From Ga0074130 sp035492055 (GTDB lineage Bacteria; Pseudomonadota; Gammaproteobacteria; Burkholderiales; Rhodocyclaceae): 9,007 bases of DNA. Below the pieces are notes generated by a model, which worked only from the letters and a program-made list of their open reading frames with translations, was not told the DNA's origin and searched no databases. Both the position numbers and the translations under genes were made by a program. The stretch spans positions 1 through 9,007 of the forward strand of contig DATJJR010000083.1 in NCBI GenBank assembly GCA_035492055.1, read 5' to 3'. Positions within the stretch are counted from its first letter, which is position 1, and every line of letters begins with the position of its first letter. Of the stretch, positions 1 through 6,789 are shown one piece after another.

Positions 1-43
1 CGTCGAATAATGCTCAGTAATGCCACGTCGATCACTCCAATCT

Positions 44-63
44 CCTGCTCTTTTAAGAGCAGG
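44..63 (+). other. Palindromic hairpin inside the IS end
   Basis: CCTGCTCTT (44-52) and AAGAGCAGG (55-63) form a perfect 9-bp inverted repeat around TT. It sits 15 bp inside the inner terminal repeat, where the 3' end of the transposition gene pair would finish. No T-run follows on the plus strand, so it is not a classical intrinsic terminator, though it could protect or end the istB transcript. Confidence 0.5.
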
Positions 64-78
64 CAGTGTGTTCTATAC

Positions 79-133
79 GTGGGTCAATTTTCGATGCAAA
101 TTACCGCCCTTAGTGGGTCAGTTTTCGACGCAA
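79..133 (+). repeat. Pair of IS21-type terminal repeats
   Basis: Copies at 79-99 and 113-133 share 19 of 21 bases; the differences are A87/G121 and T95/C129. Their start points are 34 bp apart. In IS21-family elements repeats of this kind serve as transposase (IstA) binding sites. The outer copy also encodes the last codons of the minus-strand gene at 110-391. Confidence 0.75.
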
Positions 134-391
134 TTCAACATCCTCTATCTTTTGTTTGCCTGCTTCATACTCAGCTTTAACCTTTTCAGCTAGTAGCGAG
201 AAGTGCGCTTCGGTAAGCTTTCGGTGTTCTTCAAACTGTTCAAGTTCCCAGAGCATGACGCGATCAAATCCCACGGCGATGGTGGCGTTTTCATGGTCTA
301 GTATTTGTTGGATATGTAGTGGCAGTTTGCTCATCTGGACAGTGGCATTTGTATGCGAGTACAGGTCTTCTAAGTACTCAAATATGGACAT
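110..391 (-). CDS. Hypothetical protein, 3' end apparently replaced by an IS21 terminus
   Basis: This is a 93-residue reading frame that I do not recognise. The product is soluble, charged and probably mostly helical. Its second half (about residues 50-85) is rich in E, K, Q, L and A and could form a coiled coil. There is no signal peptide and no membrane segment. The start at 391 is supported only by a weak GATGAG element a few bases upstream. The last eight or nine codons (ending LRRKLTH) are read from the IS terminal repeat, so the native protein was probably longer and this is a truncated remnant. G+C of 141-240 is 43%, well below the genes to the right, which fits horizontally acquired DNA. 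It could still be expressed as a shortened protein. That it is a gene at all is moderately supported, by length and by the repeats in front of it. Confidence 0.5.
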   Translation of the reverse strand: MSIFEYLEDLYSHTNATVQMSKLPLHIQQILDHENATIAVGFDRVMLWELEQFEEHRKLTEAHFSLLAEKVKAEYEAGKQKIEDVELRRKLTH

Positions 392-427
392 GTAATCTCA
401 TCGAAAAGTGTCCATAGAGTGTCCATA
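383..427 (-). promoter_or_regulatory. Possible operator: three TGTCCATA elements, one inverted
   Basis: AGTGTCCATA occurs twice in direct orientation (407-416 and 418-427), 11 bp apart, about one helical turn. TATGGACA, the reverse complement of the core, lies at 383-390 across the start codon of the minus-strand gene. Placement at a start site and the helical phasing suggest a repressor-binding region, perhaps for autoregulation. No convincing -35/-10 pair was found with it. Confidence 0.4.
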
Positions 428-666
428 AACTATCTAGGCGCTAGTGGTTGCAGTGCTTGCAGGGCTGTTCAGGCATTACCCCAGGTATGCTGCATCATGG
501 GAGTGTGTCCCGGCGTGGTGGGCGATGGCATGTAGAGGCGTTGTATTTTGGTAGCCTGCAATTCTAGCCTGTTGCCATGGGCACGAGAAAGTCCGGAGCG
601 AGGAGAGGAACCTCGATAGAATCCGCCTTATCCAGAGCGTGTTTCGCTCGCTACTGACGGGTCCGC
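428..666 (+). other. Intergenic region and leader of the diguanylate cyclase gene
   Basis: I see no convincing gene in this 239-bp gap. It marks the change from the AT-richer left edge to the chromosome-like right part. Near the end it has two small stem-loops: CGAGG/CCTCG (599-603 with 611-615) and GAGCG/CGCTC (635-639 with 645-649). CGGA (594-597) can also pair with TCCG (622-625) around the first. A strong purine tract, AGGAGAGGAA (601-610), looks like a ribosome binding site but has no start codon at the right distance. No confident promoter was found, and it does not match the c-di-GMP riboswitch consensus I know. Confidence 0.45.
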
Positions 667-1959
667 ATGGAAGGTATTTCTTTCTCCGACAGCAAGACAA
701 TGGACCTTCTGCTCGACGCCGTGTGCGTTGTCGATGCCGAGGGGCGGTACGTCTATGTGAATGCGGCGTTTGAAACAATCTTCGGTTATTCCCCCGCTGA
801 AGTGATTGGTCGTTCGATGATCGAACTTGTACATCCGGATGATCGCGAACGTACCTTGCAAACGGCCAGCTCCATCATGGCAGGTAAGGCGCATCCCCAC
901 TTTGAGAATCGTTATGTTCGCAAGGATGGGCGTGTTGTTCACATCATGTGGTCGGCAAGCTGGTCGGAAACCGATCGCATCAGGATCGCGGTTGCACGCG
1001 ACGTCACATGGCGCAAACGGGTGGAGGCATTGCAGGCGGCCGTTCACGATATTTCCGAAGCGACACATGCCGCAGTCAACCTGCCGAATCTGTGCAGCCA
1101 CTTGCGCGATATTGTCGAAACCTTGCTACCTGTGGATATGCTGCACCTCGTGTTTCCCGCGCCGATCAACGGCGAGACACACATGTCCGTCTGCCGTCCG
1201 GGTGTCATGGCACTGGAAGGGGAGTCGCTGGCGGCGGAGGTTGCAATCAGCCGCCGGCCCATGCGTACCGAGTCAGTAGTTTCCGAATCTGTTTCTTCAT
1301 TGGGCGTGCCGTTGTCCGGGCCGGATGGATTAACGGGGGCGCTGGTGATTCTGGCAAGCGATGCGGCCTATGGTGATGATGACGTGACTTTGCTGGAGCA
1401 GCTTGCTCCGCATGTGGCGGCAGCACTGGAACGGAAGCGCCTACTGGTCAGGCTGGAGCATTCGGCGTTTTATGATCCCTTGACTGACTTGCCCAACCGG
1501 CGCCTGTTTCAGGATCGTCTGCAAAATGCCCTGGTGCTTGCCAGGCGCGAGAATACCCGGTTGGCGGTTCTGTATATCGATCTCGACCTGTTCAAGGAGG
1601 TCAATGATCGTCACGGGCACGAGATCGGTGATCTTTTGCTGATTGAAGTTGCCACGCGTTTGCGCAACGCGGTGCGCGAGTCGGATACCGTTGCTCGTGT
1701 GGGCGGCGACGAATTTGTCATGCTGCTGCGCAACGTGCCCGCGACCGAGGCCGCGCTCAAAGTCGCCGAGCATGTGCGGCGGGCACTTGAATGCACCTTT
1801 GCATTGAATGGTCAGCAACTACAAGTATTGCCGAGTATCGGCATTGCCCTGTACCCCGAACATGGCATCGATTACCGCCATTTGATACATCAGGCCGATG
1901 CAGCGATGTACCAGGCCAAGCAGAGTGGCGGCAACTGCGTGTGCATCTGGTCCGGGTAG
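667..1959 (+). CDS. Diguanylate cyclase with PAS, GAF-like and GGDEF domains
   Basis: The protein (430 residues) makes the second messenger cyclic di-GMP from two GTP. Residues about 10-117 are a PAS sensor domain (VVDAEGRYVYVN, then HPDDR and the RKDGR strand). Residues about 120-255 look like a GAF domain. Residues about 262-428 are the GGDEF domain. The catalytic features are intact: D305 and F309-K310 in DLDLFKEVND, N313, and GGDEF at 346-350. RESD (337-340) lies five residues before GGDEF, the product-inhibition I-site, so feedback control is expected. There is no EAL domain and no membrane segment, so it is a cytoplasmic enzyme whose ligand or cofactor is unknown. An in-frame stop at 655-657 limits the start to 667. 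The ribosome binding site is poor, and ATG 700 is the alternative start. Its stop is 2 bp from the stop of the convergent gene. Cyclase activity is inferred from these residues. Confidence 0.9.
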   Translation: MEGISFSDSKTMDLLLDAVCVVDAEGRYVYVNAAFETIFGYSPAEVIGRSMIELVHPDDRERTLQTASSIMAGKAHPHFENRYVRKDGRVVHIMWSASWSETDRIRIAVARDVTWRKRVEALQAAVHDISEATHAAVNLPNLCSHLRDIVETLLPVDMLHLVFPAPINGETHMSVCRPGVMALEGESLAAEVAISRRPMRTESVVSESVSSLGVPLSGPDGLTGALVILASDAAYGDDDVTLLEQLAPHVAAALERKRLLVRLEHSAFYDPLTDLPNRRLFQDRLQNALVLARRENTRLAVLYIDLDLFKEVNDRHGHEIGDLLLIEVATRLRNAVRESDTVARVGGDEFVMLLRNVPATEAALKVAEHVRRALECTFALNGQQLQVLPSIGIALYPEHGIDYRHLIHQADAAMYQAKQSGGNCVCIWSG

Positions 1960-1961
1960 GT

Positions 1962-4025
1962 TTATCCGCTGGCTTTGGCGGCATCCACCGTGCGTTGCAG
2001 TTTCGCTTCGAATGCGTCGAGAATGCGCTTGATGTAGGGGTTCTTGTGCCGGGTCGGACCGTTTTCGTCTTCGGGATGAACCAGCATCGTCGGATTGGAT
2101 TCGAACACCAGGATGTGACCATCGGCAGTGAGTGAGAAGTCGATGCCGGCGTAGTCGAGATCCAGTCTTTGCCCGACGGCGCGGATGGCGTCCATGCCAC
2201 GTGAACCAAGCACATCTTCCGGGTTATCGAGAAAGCGTTTTTCCTCTTCAAGTTTCCAGGCATGGTCGGGCATGTCGGCGGTGTAGTAATGCACCAGCCA
2301 GTTGGGTGAGATCGCGAGATGATAAGGATACGGCTCGCGGTCGATGAAAATGATGCGGTATTTGCGGCAGTACCCATCCGGCGAGCGGTAATCGATGAAG
2401 CGCGACACGTACATCGGTTCCGATTGTGCCGCGCGGAACTCGGCCAGCGCTTCTGGGGTTTCGAGCTTGACCATGCCGATGCCGCCTTGGGTATGAACCG
2501 GACGGGCTAGTACCGGCAGGGATGCGATGGTGTCTTCATTCCAGTCGTTGCCATCCGCACAGCGCCAGAGTTGCGGGATGATCAGGCCATTGATGTCCGA
2601 AATCAGGTTGGGCAGCAAGTGGCGTGCGGTGCGCGCCACCTTGTCTGGCGGATTGAGCAAGGGCTTCTTGTTCATGCGCAGGAAGCGTGCGATGGGCGAG
2701 GCAACATCGCCACCGGTCAGATCCGGATCGCCCATGGCGTTGAAGACGAGCTCATGTGCCGGCAATGACGCCATTTGGGCATCTGTTGCGAATTCGATCA
2801 TCCAGTCGTAGAGATTGTTCGTGGCCTCGTTGAACAAGTGCGACAGATTGATGTTGCCCTTGCCGGCATCGAACAGGAGCAGGATGCTTTTGTTGGCGAC
2901 CAGTGAGTGCCGCTCGAACAGGTTTTGCTTCAGATACGCGAAGGCGATGTGTTTCTGCGCTTCCTCCTTGCGATCCTTCGCCATGAGGATCTCGGACAGG
3001 TTTATGTGCGAGCCGATGTGATCCGGGTGCGATTCAAGGACCTGCCGGTAGAGGCGTTCGGCTTCTTCGCGCCGCCCCATGCGGTTGTGGATGAAGGCAA
3101 TGTTGTAGAGCGTATCGGCATGCTCGGGCCAGAATTCGAGCGCACGTGAAAAGCTGTCAATGGCATCGGTGAAGCGATTCTGGTTGCCGCGCACGACACC
3201 CAGATTGAAATGTGCATCGGCCATTTTCGGTGCAAGGGCGATGGCACGTTCGCAACACAGTGCTGCATCATCGAATTTCTTGGCACCAAGCAGCGCCTTG
3301 CCGAGATTGTTCCAGGCCTCAGCGTAATCAGGCTTGATCGCAACGGCGCGTTCGTAGTACCTGAGCGCCTCGTCGATCATGTCGCGCTTCAGGTAGATAT
3401 TGGCGAGATTGTTGTAGGTCTCGGGAAATTCGCCAGGCAATGCGGCGTGATAGCTCGCAACGGCCTCATCTTCCCGCCCAAGCGTGTTCAGCGTGCTGGC
3501 CAGGTTGTGGTGGGCGTCGGCGAAATTCGGGCGATATTTGACCGCTTGCTGAAAATGCTCAACAGCCACTTCAAGCTTGCCAAGTTCCTTGCAGAGATTG
3601 CCAAGGTTGTAGCTCGCTTCGGGAAATTCGGGTTGCGCATTTAATGCGGCGAGAAAACTTTGCTCGGCTTCGGTCAGCCGATTCAGACTCATCAAGGCAT
3701 TGGCAATCCCAAAATGTGCCGAGGCCGAATTCGGCTGAAGTGCCAGCACGCGCTTGTAGCAGTCCAGCACCTTGTCGAGTTGCCCGATTTGGCTATGGAC
3801 AGTGCCGAGCGTGAGCAGATAGTGCGGATTATTGGGTGCCAGGGTGACAGCGCGTGTCGCGAAACGAACGGCTTGTTCCGTATCGCCGGTTTGGAGCGTT
3901 GCGTGCGCCATCAGATGCAACGCATCGGTGTTGTTAGGCGCGGCTTTGAGAATCAGACGATAGGCGTCGATGGCCTCTTTCAGTCGCCCGGCTTCATGGT
4001 GCTTCAATGCGGTGAGGATGTTCAT
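1962..4025 (-). CDS. TPR-repeat protein with C-terminal ATP-grasp-like domain, function unknown
   Basis: The protein has 687 residues and two parts. Residues about 1-370 are roughly eleven consecutive 34-residue TPR repeats, a protein-binding superhelix; the unit near 170-203 is one residue short (AALPGEF). Residues about 376-680 look like an ATP-grasp ligase. A pre-ATP-grasp region (ILLLFDAGKG, ELVFNAMGDPDL, PLLNPPDKVARTARHLLP) is followed by a nucleotide-binding loop (HTQGGIGMVK, 511-520), a strand pair around YCRKYRIIF, and the metal site GIDF...VFESNPTM with D629, E642 and N644. ATP-grasp enzymes usually join a carboxylate to an amine or thiol through an acyl phosphate; the substrate here is unknown. 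There is no signal peptide or membrane segment, so it is probably cytoplasmic. The start at 4025 has only a weak ribosome binding site. A terminator of the upstream gene precedes it, so it is probably transcribed alone. Domain calls are by pattern; the ATP-grasp call is fairly firm, the reaction is not. Confidence 0.82.
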   Translation of the reverse strand: MNILTALKHHEAGRLKEAIDAYRLILKAAPNNTDALHLMAHATLQTGDTEQAVRFATRAVTLAPNNPHYLLTLGTVHSQIGQLDKVLDCYKRVLALQPNSASAHFGIANALMSLNRLTEAEQSFLAALNAQPEFPEASYNLGNLCKELGKLEVAVEHFQQAVKYRPNFADAHHNLASTLNTLGREDEAVASYHAALPGEFPETYNNLANIYLKRDMIDEALRYYERAVAIKPDYAEAWNNLGKALLGAKKFDDAALCCERAIALAPKMADAHFNLGVVRGNQNRFTDAIDSFSRALEFWPEHADTLYNIAFIHNRMGRREEAERLYRQVLESHPDHIGSHINLSEILMAKDRKEEAQKHIAFAYLKQNLFERHSLVANKSILLLFDAGKGNINLSHLFNEATNNLYDWMIEFATDAQMASLPAHELVFNAMGDPDLTGGDVASPIARFLRMNKKPLLNPPDKVARTARHLLPNLISDINGLIIPQLWRCADGNDWNEDTIASLPVLARPVHTQGGIGMVKLETPEALAEFRAAQSEPMYVSRFIDYRSPDGYCRKYRIIFIDREPYPYHLAISPNWLVHYYTADMPDHAWKLEEEKRFLDNPEDVLGSRGMDAIRAVGQRLDLDYAGIDFSLTADGHILVFESNPTMLVHPEDENGPTRHKNPYIKRILDAFEAKLQRTVDAAKASG

Positions 4026-4087
4026 GGCCGGAAATTAAACCATTGCAGTGCTGACCACGGCCTGACGGTGAGCGATGCGTACCGGCG

Positions 4088-4116
4088 AAAAAAAGCCCCG
4101 AGTGAATTCGGGGCTT
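4088..4116 (-). terminator. Rho-independent terminator of the chemoreceptor gene
   Basis: On the minus strand a 9-bp stem, AAGCCCCGA (4108-4116 read in reverse) with TCGGGGCTT (4093-4101), closes a 6-base loop and runs straight into seven T residues (4088-4094). It begins 30 bp after the stop at 4147. It separates the chemoreceptor transcript from the TPR gene that starts at 4025 on the same strand. Confidence 0.9.
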
Positions 4117-4146
4117 GAATGAATATCGAGGGAGATGACGTTTGTG

Positions 4147-5763
4147 TCAGACGCGATAAATACTCACCGCGTTTTTGATGGCTTGTGCCATTTCGTCGAG
4201 CTGGCGAGCACCGTCGGCGGTGTTGCCGGCTTCAGCCGAGTTTTCCTCAGCCATCTGGGCGATGCGTTCGACTTCTTGTGCGACGTGCGTGGAGGCAACA
4301 CTTTGCTCCTTTACCGCTTCGGTGATTTCTCCGACCATGCCAATGGTGTCGCGCGCACCGAGCTGAATCTTCTCGATGGCTTCGCCTGCGCTTCTGGCTG
4401 ACTCAACACCGGCAGCCACGGCAGCGACGGCATCGTCCATGCTGTGCGACGCATTCAGTGCGCCGTCCTGCACACTACCGAGCAAGCCGGCGATTTCCTC
4501 GGTTGCCTGCGTCGTGCGTTCAGCCAGCTTGCGCACCTCGTCGGCGACGACGGCAAAGCCGCGACCTTGTTCACCTGCGCGTGCTGCTTCAATGGCCGCG
4601 TTAAGCGCGAGCAGGTTGGTCTGATCGGCGACTTCCTTGATCACGGTGACTGTCGAAGCAATGGTTTCGCCCAGCGTCTTGAGTTTTGTGATGGCATCGG
4701 CCGAAATACGAACGGTGTCGGCGACATGATTCATGCGTTCGACCGTGCTCAGAATGACTTCGGCACCCTTTTCGGCTTCTGCGCCTGACGTGGCGGCGTG
4801 TTCGCCGACTTCGCTGGCGCGCGTGGCGATGTGATTCACGCTGACCGTGAGTTCTTCGATGCTGGCCGCCATGCCCGATGCAGAGTCGCTCTGAGTTGTC
4901 GAACTGGTCGAGATTTCACCAGCGGAGCGGGATACACCTGCAGCAGCCATGTAAATACCGTCAATGCCTTGCTGGATTTCGCGGAAGCTGTTCTGCAGTT
5001 TGCCAAGTAGCCCTTCGTAGGCGCGCACGGCCTGGCCGATTTCGTCATCGCTGTCGAGGTTGAGGCGCTTGGTGAAATCGAGGTCGGTAGCAGTGGCTAC
5101 CATCGACTCGCGCATCGCATTGACCGGCGTGGTGATCGAGCGTCCGATCACGAAGCCTGCAACGGCGACGAAGATGATCATCACAGTGGAGATGCCGAGG
5201 CTCAGATACAGCGTACGCTCATAGTTTGCTTCACCATCCGCCGCGCTTGCCTTGGCAACGTCCATGTTCACCTTGAACACAACGTCGGTCGCATCGGTGA
5301 CAGCTCCGCGGCGCTTGGTGGCTTCCTTCGCCATCAGGGCGACAGCATCGGCCTTGTTATGGTTCTTCGACAAATCGAGGACGCGATTGGCGAAGTCCAT
5401 GTATTCAATGAATGCCTGCTTGGCAACCTTGATGGCCTGACGGTCGGTGTCGTTTGACACCAGCTTGCTCTCATACAGGTCAAGTGCCGCGCCGATATCC
5501 TGGCCAAACTTGGCAATGCGTTCGGCCTGCTTCTGCATGTCGGCATCGTCATTGCTGAGCACGTGGCGATAGACAATTGCATGCATCACGGCGAAATCAC
5601 GCTGGATAACACCGGTCTGGTAGAGGCTGGGAATGCCGTTTTCGTTAACGTACTTGAGATTCTGGTTGATGCTGTACTGACCATGAATCGCAATGACGCC
5701 GAGAATGATCAAGGCAGCGATGGGCAGAAACACCATCAGGGCGATTTTTTTACTGATGGACAT
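4147..5763 (-). CDS. Methyl-accepting chemotaxis protein (4-helix-bundle sensor, HAMP, signalling domain)
   Basis: This is a 538-residue inner-membrane chemoreceptor. A short cytoplasmic start (KK) is followed by membrane segment one (about 7-27), a periplasmic helical sensor domain (about 28-184, 4HB_MCP type), membrane segment two (about 185-207), a HAMP linker (about 208-262, with P213 and the DEIGQ motif) and the cytoplasmic signalling domain. The hairpin tip that binds CheA and CheW is clear: QTNLLALNAAIEAARAGE at 381-398, then GFAVVADEVRKLAERT. Glu/Gln pairs on both flanking helices (for example AEENSAEA near 505-512) are probable methylation sites. The C-terminus, SIYRV, lacks the CheR/CheB-tethering pentapeptide of Tar/Tsr. 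The ligand cannot be read from the sequence. The start is supported by a strong purine-rich ribosome binding site (GGGAGAGGAA) upstream. No che genes are nearby, so it is an orphan receptor gene that should feed a cluster elsewhere. Confidence 0.95.
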   Translation of the reverse strand: MSISKKIALMVFLPIAALIILGVIAIHGQYSINQNLKYVNENGIPSLYQTGVIQRDFAVMHAIVYRHVLSNDDADMQKQAERIAKFGQDIGAALDLYESKLVSNDTDRQAIKVAKQAFIEYMDFANRVLDLSKNHNKADAVALMAKEATKRRGAVTDATDVVFKVNMDVAKASAADGEANYERTLYLSLGISTVMIIFVAVAGFVIGRSITTPVNAMRESMVATATDLDFTKRLNLDSDDEIGQAVRAYEGLLGKLQNSFREIQQGIDGIYMAAAGVSRSAGEISTSSTTQSDSASGMAASIEELTVSVNHIATRASEVGEHAATSGAEAEKGAEVILSTVERMNHVADTVRISADAITKLKTLGETIASTVTVIKEVADQTNLLALNAAIEAARAGEQGRGFAVVADEVRKLAERTTQATEEIAGLLGSVQDGALNASHSMDDAVAAVAAGVESARSAGEAIEKIQLGARDTIGMVGEITEAVKEQSVASTHVAQEVERIAQMAEENSAEAGNTADGARQLDEMAQAIKNAVSIYRV

Positions 5764-5840
5764 AGTGCTATTCCTCTCCCTTTCTTGATGGGGCCTGGCT
5801 TAGCGCCCCATGATCCGGCGGTTGTCAGACAAATATGACG

Positions 5841-5867
5841 TTATTGACAGTATAAGTGATGCTTATA
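5841..5867 (-). promoter_or_regulatory. Weak candidate sigma-28 (FliA) promoter for the chemoreceptor gene
   Basis: Read on the minus strand, TATA, a 15-base spacer and GTCAATAA resemble the flagellar/chemotaxis promoter form TAAA-N15-GCCGATAA (3 of 4 and 6 of 8 bases). It lies about 78 bp upstream of the start at 5763, a normal distance. Many chemoreceptor genes are FliA-controlled, which makes this worth noting, but the match is imperfect and it overlaps a palindrome. Confidence 0.3.
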
Positions 5868-5869
5868 CT
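5849..5869. repeat. Perfect palindrome, possible operator
   Basis: AGTATAAG (5849-5856) and CTTATACT (5862-5869) form an 8-bp inverted repeat with a 5-bp centre, 80 bp upstream of the chemoreceptor gene and 54 bp past the suhB stop. Its symmetry and size suit a dimeric regulator. TATACT also reads as a -10-like hexamer on both strands, and TTGACA (5844-5849) overlaps its left edge on the plus strand. No T-run follows that would make it a good terminator. Confidence 0.45.
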
Positions 5870-5922
5870 TTTAGCAGTTTCAAGCCCTTAGTGATGGCCC
5901 GAGAAAAGCCACTTTGTGGGAA

Positions 5923-6714
5923 TTACGCAATGATTTGGAGCAACTGGGCAAAGAGTTTCGGATTGCCGGCAATCATGTCGCCGCTGTCCATGAAACCTTG
6001 TTCGCCCTTGCAGTCGCCGACCAGGCCGCCGGCTTCAGTCACGAGGAGGCTGCCTGCAGCGATATCCCACGGTGCGAGGCCGAATTCCCAGAAGCCGTCG
6101 ACACGGCCGCAAGCTGTCCACGCGAGATCAAGCGCCGAAGCCCCAGGGCGGCGCAGGCCGGCGGTTTTTTGCGCCATTTCCTTGAAGATGGCGAGATATT
6201 CGTCGATGCGATCGAATACGCGATAGGGGAAGCCGGTGGCAATCAGTGCGTCAGATAACTTGGTGCGATTGGCGACGCGAATACGCTTGTCGTTGAGGAA
6301 GGCGCCGCCGCCTTTGCTGGCGGTGAAAAGCTCGTTGCGGTTCGGGTCGTAGACGACGCCATGCTGCATCACGCCGTTTTGGGCGAGACCGATGGACACC
6401 GCGTATTGCGGAAAGCCATGGATGAAATTGGTGGTCCCATCGAGCGGATCGATGATCCACTGGAACTCGCTATCGCTGCCTTGGCCCTCGCTGCCTGGGA
6501 TTGCGCCGGACTCCTCTGCTAAAATCCCGTACTTCGGATAGGCATCCTGCAGCACCTCGATGATGGCGGCTTCGGCGGCCTTGTCGACTTCGGTGACGAA
6601 ATCGCTTTGCTGTTTGACGGCAACCCGAACCTGGCTGAGGTCGAGACTGGCACGATTGATGATCTGTCCGGCGCGACGCGCCGCCTTGATGGCGATGTTG
6701 AGGGTCGGGTGCAT
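5923..6714 (-). CDS. suhB: Inositol-1-monophosphatase family protein SuhB
   Basis: The enzyme removes phosphate from inositol monophosphates in a magnesium-dependent reaction. In E. coli, SuhB also joins the ribosomal RNA transcription antitermination complex. The 263-residue product is close to the E. coli length (267). Family motifs are present: LAEESG with E67-E68, DPLDGTTNF (89-97) and WDIAAGSLLVTEAGG (216-230), which hold the metal and substrate ligands. I chose the start at 6714 (MHPTLN), although the frame stays open to an ATG at 6786, because known SuhB proteins begin MHP.LN and the extra 24 residues are basic and do not look like this family; the longer version would also end 3 bp from the divergent trmJ start. 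The gene has no strong terminator. It is cytoplasmic, transcribed away from trmJ, with about 75 bp shared between them. Confidence 0.95.
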   Translation of the reverse strand: MHPTLNIAIKAARRAGQIINRASLDLSQVRVAVKQQSDFVTEVDKAAEAAIIEVLQDAYPKYGILAEESGAIPGSEGQGSDSEFQWIIDPLDGTTNFIHGFPQYAVSIGLAQNGVMQHGVVYDPNRNELFTASKGGGAFLNDKRIRVANRTKLSDALIATGFPYRVFDRIDEYLAIFKEMAQKTAGLRRPGASALDLAWTACGRVDGFWEFGLAPWDIAAGSLLVTEAGGLVGDCKGEQGFMDSGDMIAGNPKLFAQLLQIIA

Positions 6715-6740
6715 GAGGATTCCAAATTTTTGAGAGCGAT

Positions 6741-6760
6741 GCCCGGACGAGCGTTCGGGC
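6741..6760. other. Stem-loop in the suhB-trmJ divergent region
   Basis: GCCCGGA (6741-6747) and TTCGGGC (6754-6760) form a 7-bp stem with one G-T pair and a 6-base loop. It lies 26-46 bases upstream of suhB in its leader and 30-49 bases upstream of trmJ. It could be an RNA structure in either leader or a protein site. It is not followed by a T-run on either strand. No clear promoter could be assigned in this 75-bp region. Confidence 0.4.
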
Positions 6761-6789
6761 GAATGGCCACATTTTAACCGATTCACTTC

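Larger units (their letters stand above)
1..140 (+). mobile_element. Right end of an IS21-family insertion sequence (partial)
   Basis: Only the non-coding terminus of the element is in the window. What is seen is two near-identical 21-bp direct repeats that begin GTGGGTCA and run on as TTTTCGA (79-99 and 113-133, two mismatches), a hairpin just inside them (44-63), and a likely outer boundary at ...CAATTCAACA (140). IS21-family elements carry several such terminal repeats and end in CA, so the transposase genes istA and istB should lie to the left, off the window. The triplet TAA at 8-10 could be the istB stop, but too little is present to prove it. The exact boundary (140 rather than about 133) is inferred from the CA end. 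The second end and any target duplication are not visible. Confidence 0.68.

Noticed and set aside
590..660. c-di-GMP (GEMM) riboswitch or RNase P-like RNA in the cyclase leader
   Set aside because: The conserved core bases I know for either RNA are absent; only small generic stem-loops are present.
476..1101. Two minus-strand frames before and across the start of the diguanylate cyclase
   Set aside because: They overlap the well-supported PAS region in antisense, have no ribosome binding sites and no recognisable domains.
1757..2377. Minus-strand frame of 206 codons over the ends of the cyclase and TPR genes
   Set aside because: It is out of frame with the TPR/ATP-grasp gene on the same strand and antisense to the GGDEF domain, with a composition rich in T, R, S and P typical of shadows.
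5904..5920. Hairpin after suhB (CCAC/GTGG with a short T-run on the minus strand) as a terminator
   Set aside because: The stem is only 4 bp with a 3-base loop; too weak to call a terminator.
6715..6786. N-terminal extension of SuhB to ATG 6786
   Set aside because: The 24 extra residues are basic and unlike the family, while MHPTLN at 6714 matches known SuhB starts and is preceded by a GGA element.
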